Below the pieces are notes generated by a model, which worked only from the letters and a program-made list of their open reading frames with translations, was not told the origin of the DNA and searched no databases. A stretch of 64,000 nt of DNA from DATFPQ01 sp035264765 (GTDB lineage: Bacteria > Actinomycetota > Actinomycetes > Actinomycetales > Angustibacteraceae), in NCBI GenBank assembly GCA_035264765.1, contig DATFPQ010000202.1, positions 3,569-67,568 on the forward strand, in the 5' to 3' direction. Position 1 is the stretch's first letter, and each line of letters opens with the position of its first letter. The translations under genes and the position numbers were made by a program. This document shows, one piece after another, positions 59,945 through 64,000 of this stretch.

Positions 59945-60988
59945 GTGCCCGCGACCGACGTCCCCGACCTCGTGCTGCCCGACGCCGAGGACCTCCTCCG
60001 GGACGCCCACGTCGTCCGGCTGCCGATGCGCATGCGGTTCCGTGGGCTGCTTGAGCGCGAGGCGCTGCTGCTGCGCGGACCGGCGGGCTGGGGCGAGTTC
60101 GGCCCCTTCGTCGAGTACGACGACGCCGAAGCCGCGCGCTGGCTCGCTGCCGCGGTCGAGGCCGCGTGGGCCGGCAGCCCGGCACCCGTCCGGGACTGCG
60201 TGCCGGTCAACGCCACGGTTCCCGCCGTCCCGGCGGACGATGTCGAGGCCGTTCTCGCGCACTTCAACGGTTGCCATACGGCGAAGGTCAAGGTCGCCGA
60301 GCGCGGCCAGCGGCTGGCGGACGACGTGGCGCGCGTCGCAGCGGTGCGGTTGGCGTTGGGCCCGTCCGGACGGGTCCGCGTCGACGCCAACGGCGGCTGG
60401 TCCGTGGACGACGCGGCGCGTGCCCTGGCCGCGCTCGCACCCTATGACCTGGAGTACGCCGAGCAGCCGTGCGCCACCCTGGCGGACCTCGGTGCCCTGC
60501 GGACCCGGTTGGCCCGCCAGGGCACCGACGTCCTGGTGGCCGCCGACGAGAGCATCCGCAAGGCCGAGGACCCGCTGCGCGTCGCCGCGGCCGGCAGCGC
60601 CGACGTCGTCGTGCTGAAGGTGGCGCCGCTGGGTGGCGTCACTCCCGCGCTCGGCGTCGCGAAGGCCTGCGGGCTGCCCGTCGTGGTGTCGTCCGCGCTC
60701 GACACGTCGGTCGGCATCGCCGCGGGCGTCGCGCTCGCCGCGGCGTTGCCCCGTCTGCCGTTCGCCTGCGGTCTAGGCACCGTCGGCCTGTTCGAGCGCG
60801 ACGTCGCCGTGCCACCGCTGCGGCCGGTGTCCGGCGTCCTCGACGTCGGGTCGGCCCGCGCGGTTCGGCCGGACGCCGAGTGCCTGGCGGAGCTGAGCGC
60901 CCCGGTGGAGCGCGTCCGCTGGTGGCAGGACCGGCTGCGGCGCTGCCACGCCGTGCTGGCCGGCGGTGCGGCAGGATCGCGGCCGTGA
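59945..60988 (+). CDS. menC: o-Succinylbenzoate synthase
   Basis: Enolase-superfamily dehydratase making OSB from SHCHC. 347 residues: KxK catalytic lysine in HTAKVKVAERG, metal ligands Asp in VRVDANGGW, Glu in LEYAEQP and Asp in VLVAADESIRK, and second catalytic Lys in DVVVLKVAPLGGV. GTG start follows GAGGA by 7 nt. Its 4-bp overlap with menD indicates co-translation. Confidence 0.93.
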   Translation: MPATDVPDLVLPDAEDLLRDAHVVRLPMRMRFRGLLEREALLLRGPAGWGEFGPFVEYDDAEAARWLAAAVEAAWAGSPAPVRDCVPVNATVPAVPADDVEAVLAHFNGCHTAKVKVAERGQRLADDVARVAAVRLALGPSGRVRVDANGGWSVDDAARALAALAPYDLEYAEQPCATLADLGALRTRLARQGTDVLVAADESIRKAEDPLRVAAAGSADVVVLKVAPLGGVTPALGVAKACGLPVVVSSALDTSVGIAAGVALAAALPRLPFACGLGTVGLFERDVAVPPLRPVSGVLDVGSARAVRPDAECLAELSAPVERVRWWQDRLRRCHAVLAGGAAGSRP

Positions 60989-62709
60989 ACCCGTCGACCG
61001 CCTTCGCGACGGTCCTCGTCGACGAGCTGGTGCGCCACGGGGTCCGGCACGCCGTGCTGTGCCCGGGGTCGCGCTCCGCGCCGCTGGCCTTCGCCTTGCA
61101 CGCGGCGGACGCCGACGGCCGGTTGGAGCTGCACGTCCGCACCGACGAGCGCTCCGCCGGGTTCGTGGCCCTGGGCCTTGCGGCGGATGGCGTGCCGGTG
61201 CCGGTCGTCACGACGTCCGGCACCGCGGTGGCGAACCTGCACCCGGCCGTCCTCGAGGCGTCGCACGCCAACGTGCCGCTGCTCGCGCTGACCGCGGACC
61301 GCCCTCCTGAGCTGCGGTCGACGGGTGCGAACCAGACCACGCAGCAGGTCGGCATCTTCGGCGGCGCGGTGCGCTGGGCGCACGACATCGGCACGCCGGA
61401 CGAGCGAGCCGGATCGGTCGCGTCGTGGCGGTCCACCGTGGCGCGCGCCGTCGGCGCCGCCCTGGGCCTGACCCACGGTGCTCCCGGGCCGGTGCACCTG
61501 AACCTGCCGCTGCGCGAACCGCTCGTTCCGGACGTCGACGCGGACGCTCCCTTCGGCGAGCCGCTCGACGGCCGGCCGGACGGCGGCCCCTGGACCCGGC
61601 TGCCGAACGCGCCGGACACGTCGCCTGGGCGCACGGCGCTGTCGGACGTGCCGCGCACGCTCGTCGTGGTGGGCGACCTGCCCGGCACGGCGGGCGCCTG
61701 GGGTCGACGGGCAGTGGACCTCGCCCGGCGCCGGGGCTGGCCCGTGGTCGCGGAGCCGACCAGCGGCGCCGCGCGCGCCGCCGCCGTGCCCCATGGCCCC
61801 TTGCTGCTCACCTGCACCGACTGGCTGGACGCCCACCGGCCGGACCGCGTGCTGGTCGTGGGACGCGTCACGCTGGCCCGACCGGTCGCCGCGCTGCTGC
61901 GCGACCCGCGGGTCGACGTCGAGCTCGTCGCGCCGCCGGGCCCCTGGCCGGACCCTGCCGGGCGGGCTCGAGCGGTCCACCCCGCCGCGGTGCTGGATGC
62001 GGTGCTGGGTGCGCCGGACGACGCGGTGGCCGCGACGGTCGACCCCGGCTGGGGCAGGGCCTGGCAGGCGGCGGGAGAGCGGCTCGCCGCGGCGGTGCGA
62101 CCCGTGCTGGACGACTCCTGGCCGTCCGGGGTGGCCGTCGCCGACGTCCTGGCGAACAGCCTGCCCACCGGCTCGTCACTGTTCGTCGGCTCGTCCAACG
62201 CGGTGCGCGACCTCGACCTGGCAGCCGCGGGTGGCGGCGTGAGCGTCGGCGCCAACCGCGGCCTCGCCGGCATCGACGGCTGCGTGTCGACGGCCGTCGG
62301 ACGCGCCCTGGCCAGCCGCACACCGACGTACGCGCTGGTCGGCGACCTCACCTTCGCTCATGACGCCGCCGCGCTGGCGATCGGGCCGTACGAGCGCCGT
62401 CCCGACCTGACCGTCGTGGTGGTGAACGACGACGGGGGCGGCATCTTCGGGCTGTTGGAACCGGGCGAACCGCGGCACGCCGCAGCCTTCGACCGGGTCT
62501 TCGGCACGCCGCTCGGCCTCGACCTGGCGGCCCTGTGCGCCGCCTCCCACACGCCGTGGTCGTGCGCGCGCGAGCGGGGCGAGCTCGAGGCGCTCGTGGC
62601 CACCCCGCCGTCCGGGCTGCGCGTCGTCGAGGTCCCGGTCGAGCGCTCAGGTCACCGCGACCTGCACACCCGGCTGCGCGCGGTGGCCGCCGCGGCGGTC
62701 GGGGGCTGA
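60985..62709 (+). CDS. menD: 2-succinyl-5-enolpyruvyl-6-hydroxy-3-cyclohexene-1-carboxylate synthase
   Basis: ThDP enzyme joining isochorismate and 2-oxoglutarate. 574 residues: VRHAVLCPGSRSAPLAFAL, VRTDERSAGFVALGLA, VTTSGTAVANLHPAVLEASHANVPLLALTADRP, GANQTTQQVGIFG, and the ThDP-Mg site GDLTFAHDAAAL with VVVNDDGGGIFGLLEPGEP. All family blocks are present. GTG start overlaps the menC stop. No menF or menH in the window. Confidence 0.96.
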   Translation: MNPSTAFATVLVDELVRHGVRHAVLCPGSRSAPLAFALHAADADGRLELHVRTDERSAGFVALGLAADGVPVPVVTTSGTAVANLHPAVLEASHANVPLLALTADRPPELRSTGANQTTQQVGIFGGAVRWAHDIGTPDERAGSVASWRSTVARAVGAALGLTHGAPGPVHLNLPLREPLVPDVDADAPFGEPLDGRPDGGPWTRLPNAPDTSPGRTALSDVPRTLVVVGDLPGTAGAWGRRAVDLARRRGWPVVAEPTSGAARAAAVPHGPLLLTCTDWLDAHRPDRVLVVGRVTLARPVAALLRDPRVDVELVAPPGPWPDPAGRARAVHPAAVLDAVLGAPDDAVAATVDPGWGRAWQAAGERLAAAVRPVLDDSWPSGVAVADVLANSLPTGSSLFVGSSNAVRDLDLAAAGGGVSVGANRGLAGIDGCVSTAVGRALASRTPTYALVGDLTFAHDAAALAIGPYERRPDLTVVVVNDDGGGIFGLLEPGEPRHAAAFDRVFGTPLGLDLAALCAASHTPWSCARERGELEALVATPPSGLRVVEVPVERSGHRDLHTRLRAVAAAAVGG

Positions 62710-62730
62710 GTACGCCGCAGCCCGCGGTCG

Positions 62731-63870
62731 CTAGCGGTGCAGGACGGCGACCCGGCCACGCTCGCCGGACGCCCAGCAGGCGCCGTCCCTCGTGCACTCG
62801 ACACTGTCCAGGCTGCCGGTGTCGACCGTGCGCCAGGTGCGGCCGCCGTCCCGGCTGAGGTCGGTGCCGGTCGGGCCCACCGCGACGACCGACCCGCGTC
62901 CCGCACCCTGACCGTGTCCGTACCCCTGACCGGGCCCGTAGCCCTGCCCGTGCCCATGCCCGTGTCGCACCGGCAGCCAGGCGGCCCCGGACCGGTAGCC
63001 GCCGAGCGCGCCACCGGGAGTCCAGGAGCGTCCGGCGTCCCGGCTGAACGCCGAGGCGTCGGTGCCGACCGTCGGGGCGGTGAAGTCACCGCCCACCGCC
63101 ACCAGGTCGCGCCGCCCGCGGACCGTGAGCGAGAAGATGCCGCCGGCCGGTGTGCTGCGGACCGGCGTCGAGGTGACCGACCAGGTCCGCCCGCGGTCCC
63201 GGCTGCGGTACACGCGCGAGGTGGCGCCGCCGCCGCTGGCGATCCAGGCGTCCGAGCGGCCGGCCGTGACGACGCAGGTGCCGCTGGCCGCGAATGCGAA
63301 CTCACCCGCCTGGGCCGCGGGCATGCCGGCGGGGTCGACGACCGACCAGCTGCGGCCGGCGTCGTCCGTTCGAAGCACGCGGAACCGGCCGTCCACCGGG
63401 TCGCTCAGCGCGATCCCGTTGCGCCGGTCCCAGAAGGCCAGGCAGTCGTAGAAGGCCGCCGGGTCCGCGTTGGTGAAGGTGCGCCGCCAGGTCCGGCCGC
63501 CGTCCGACGTCCGGTAGACCCGGGAGTCGGTGCCCGGGCCGATCGACAGGACGACGGCGTGCCGGGCGTCGAACGCCTCGACGTCGCGCAGCTCCATCCC
63601 GGCGGCGTCGGGCGGTGAGACGTCCCGCCAGCGCCGCCCGCCGTCGGTGGTCCGCAGCACGGTCCCCGCGCTGCCCGAGACCCAGGCGACGCGACGGCTC
63701 ACCGGCGCGAGGCCGCGCAGGCGCGCAGTGGAGCCGGTGGGTACTTCGCGCCAGACCCCGGAGTCGTTGTGTCGCAGAGGTTTTGCGATAGCTTCGGCGG
63801 TCATGGTCGGCAGTGCGACGGTGGCCAGGAGGACGACGGCGGCGAGCCGCAGCGGGGGTCGGGGGCCCAT
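62731..63870 (-). CDS. Secreted Asp-box (BNR/YCF48-like) beta-propeller protein
   Basis: 379 residues. A signal peptide (PLRLAAVVLLATVALPTMTAEA) and then about five repeats with the Asp-box SxDxGxTW motif: TTDGGRRWRD, TSDGGRTWRRT, TDDAGRSWSV, SRDRGRTWSV, SRDAGRSWTP and SRDGGRTWRTV. A low-complexity His/Gly/Gln loop (about residues 300-325, repeats of HGHG and QGYG) interrupts the propeller between blades five and six. Such propellers bind ligands or partner proteins; function is unknown. The ATG is 7 nt after TACGTT (63878-63883) with no Shine-Dalgarno. Converges on menD with 21 bp between stops. Confidence 0.88.
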   Translation of the reverse strand: MGPRPPLRLAAVVLLATVALPTMTAEAIAKPLRHNDSGVWREVPTGSTARLRGLAPVSRRVAWVSGSAGTVLRTTDGGRRWRDVSPPDAAGMELRDVEAFDARHAVVLSIGPGTDSRVYRTSDGGRTWRRTFTNADPAAFYDCLAFWDRRNGIALSDPVDGRFRVLRTDDAGRSWSVVDPAGMPAAQAGEFAFAASGTCVVTAGRSDAWIASGGGATSRVYRSRDRGRTWSVTSTPVRSTPAGGIFSLTVRGRRDLVAVGGDFTAPTVGTDASAFSRDAGRSWTPGGALGGYRSGAAWLPVRHGHGHGQGYGPGQGYGHGQGAGRGSVVAVGPTGTDLSRDGGRTWRTVDTGSLDSVECTRDGACWASGERGRVAVLHR

Positions 63871-63877
63871 GGCGGCG

Positions 63878-63883
63878 AACGTA
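63878..63883 (-). promoter_or_regulatory. Candidate -10 box for the leaderless beta-propeller gene
   Basis: TACGTT on the minus strand, 7 nt before the ATG. Confidence 0.45.
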
Positions 63884-64000
63884 GCGCCCGCCCGGCCGGC
63901 GTCGAGGCTCGTCGATCTGGCCGCATCCGGTGACGCCGGCCAGCCCCGGCTGTGGAGGATCTTTGGAGATAATTTGAAAACCTGTTGAACTTTCCCTAGG

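Overview
This window is a stretch of a high-GC actinomycete chromosome, almost fully coding, with many GTG starts and long chains of ATGA/GTGA overlaps. The supporting markers are BldC, the 32-residue ribosomal protein bS22, F420/deazaflavin-type oxidoreductases, DisA-RadA, a mycobacterial-type ArgA (Rv2747-like) and the menaquinone route through MenA-E. Gene order from about 14.0 to 62.7 kb follows, with insertions, the M. tuberculosis Rv0495c-Rv0555 region: Rv0495c-like gene, TIM-barrel isomerase, proC, bldC, bS22, epimerase, acyltransferase, glutaredoxin, hemA-C-D-B, hemL, gpm-like, resA, ccdA, resB, ccsA, menA, menE, menB, menC, menD. A rex gene sits in front of hemA as in Streptomyces. 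I cannot name the genus.

Layout. (1) 0-5.6 kb: the truncated end of an amino-acid ABC binding-protein gene whose leader carries a SAM-I-type riboswitch and a short RRHVDLCR leader peptide; a GH1 beta-glucosidase; ArgA; and an ABC-2 exporter operon whose first permease is frameshifted. (2) 5.6-13.1 kb: mutY, disA, radA, membrane proteins, and a three-gene envelope/stress operon (11.0-13.1 kb). (3) 13.3-22.2 kb: methyltransferase, Cys-rich protein, proline catabolism/synthesis pair, histone-deacetylase-like enzyme, bldC, bS22, epimerase and acyltransferase. (4) 22.4-29.2 kb: an accessory block with two tandem secreted M4 metallopeptidases, a PPOX oxidoreductase, a carboxylate-amine ligase, a kinase-fold protein and a glutaredoxin. 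(5) 29.2-42.7 kb: a respiratory biogenesis block, with rex-hemA-hemC-hemD/cobA-hemB under a Rex operator, a divergent yceI/marR pair, then hemL-gpm-resA-ccdA-resB-ccsB for heme and cytochrome c maturation. (6) 42.6-62.7 kb: menaquinone genes menA, menE and menB/menC/menD, split by about 14 kb of accessory genes (FAD oxidoreductase, DODA dioxygenase plus DUF2218, S8/S53-like protease, SDR, LLM oxidoreductase, SpoIIE phosphatase, a dihydrofolate-reductase-like remnant, deazaflavin protein, multicopper oxidase with a Met-rich membrane partner). (7) 62.7-63.9 kb: a secreted beta-propeller (Asp-box) protein.

The core genes work together. Redox-sensed (Rex) heme synthesis, thiol handling and heme attachment for c-type cytochromes, and menaquinone synthesis supply the electron-transport chain. 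At least ten genes carry a TANNNT hexamer 6-7 nt before the start codon and mostly lack a Shine-Dalgarno, a leaderless-transcript signature. The most unusual items are the riboswitch/leader-peptide arrangement at 550-722, the 50-bp interrupted palindrome at 47597-47646, the Glu-for-His protease, the menB/menC shared 18-bp start region and the broken permease. No tRNA, rRNA, CRISPR array, insertion sequence or prophage was seen. All calls are by eye without database searches.
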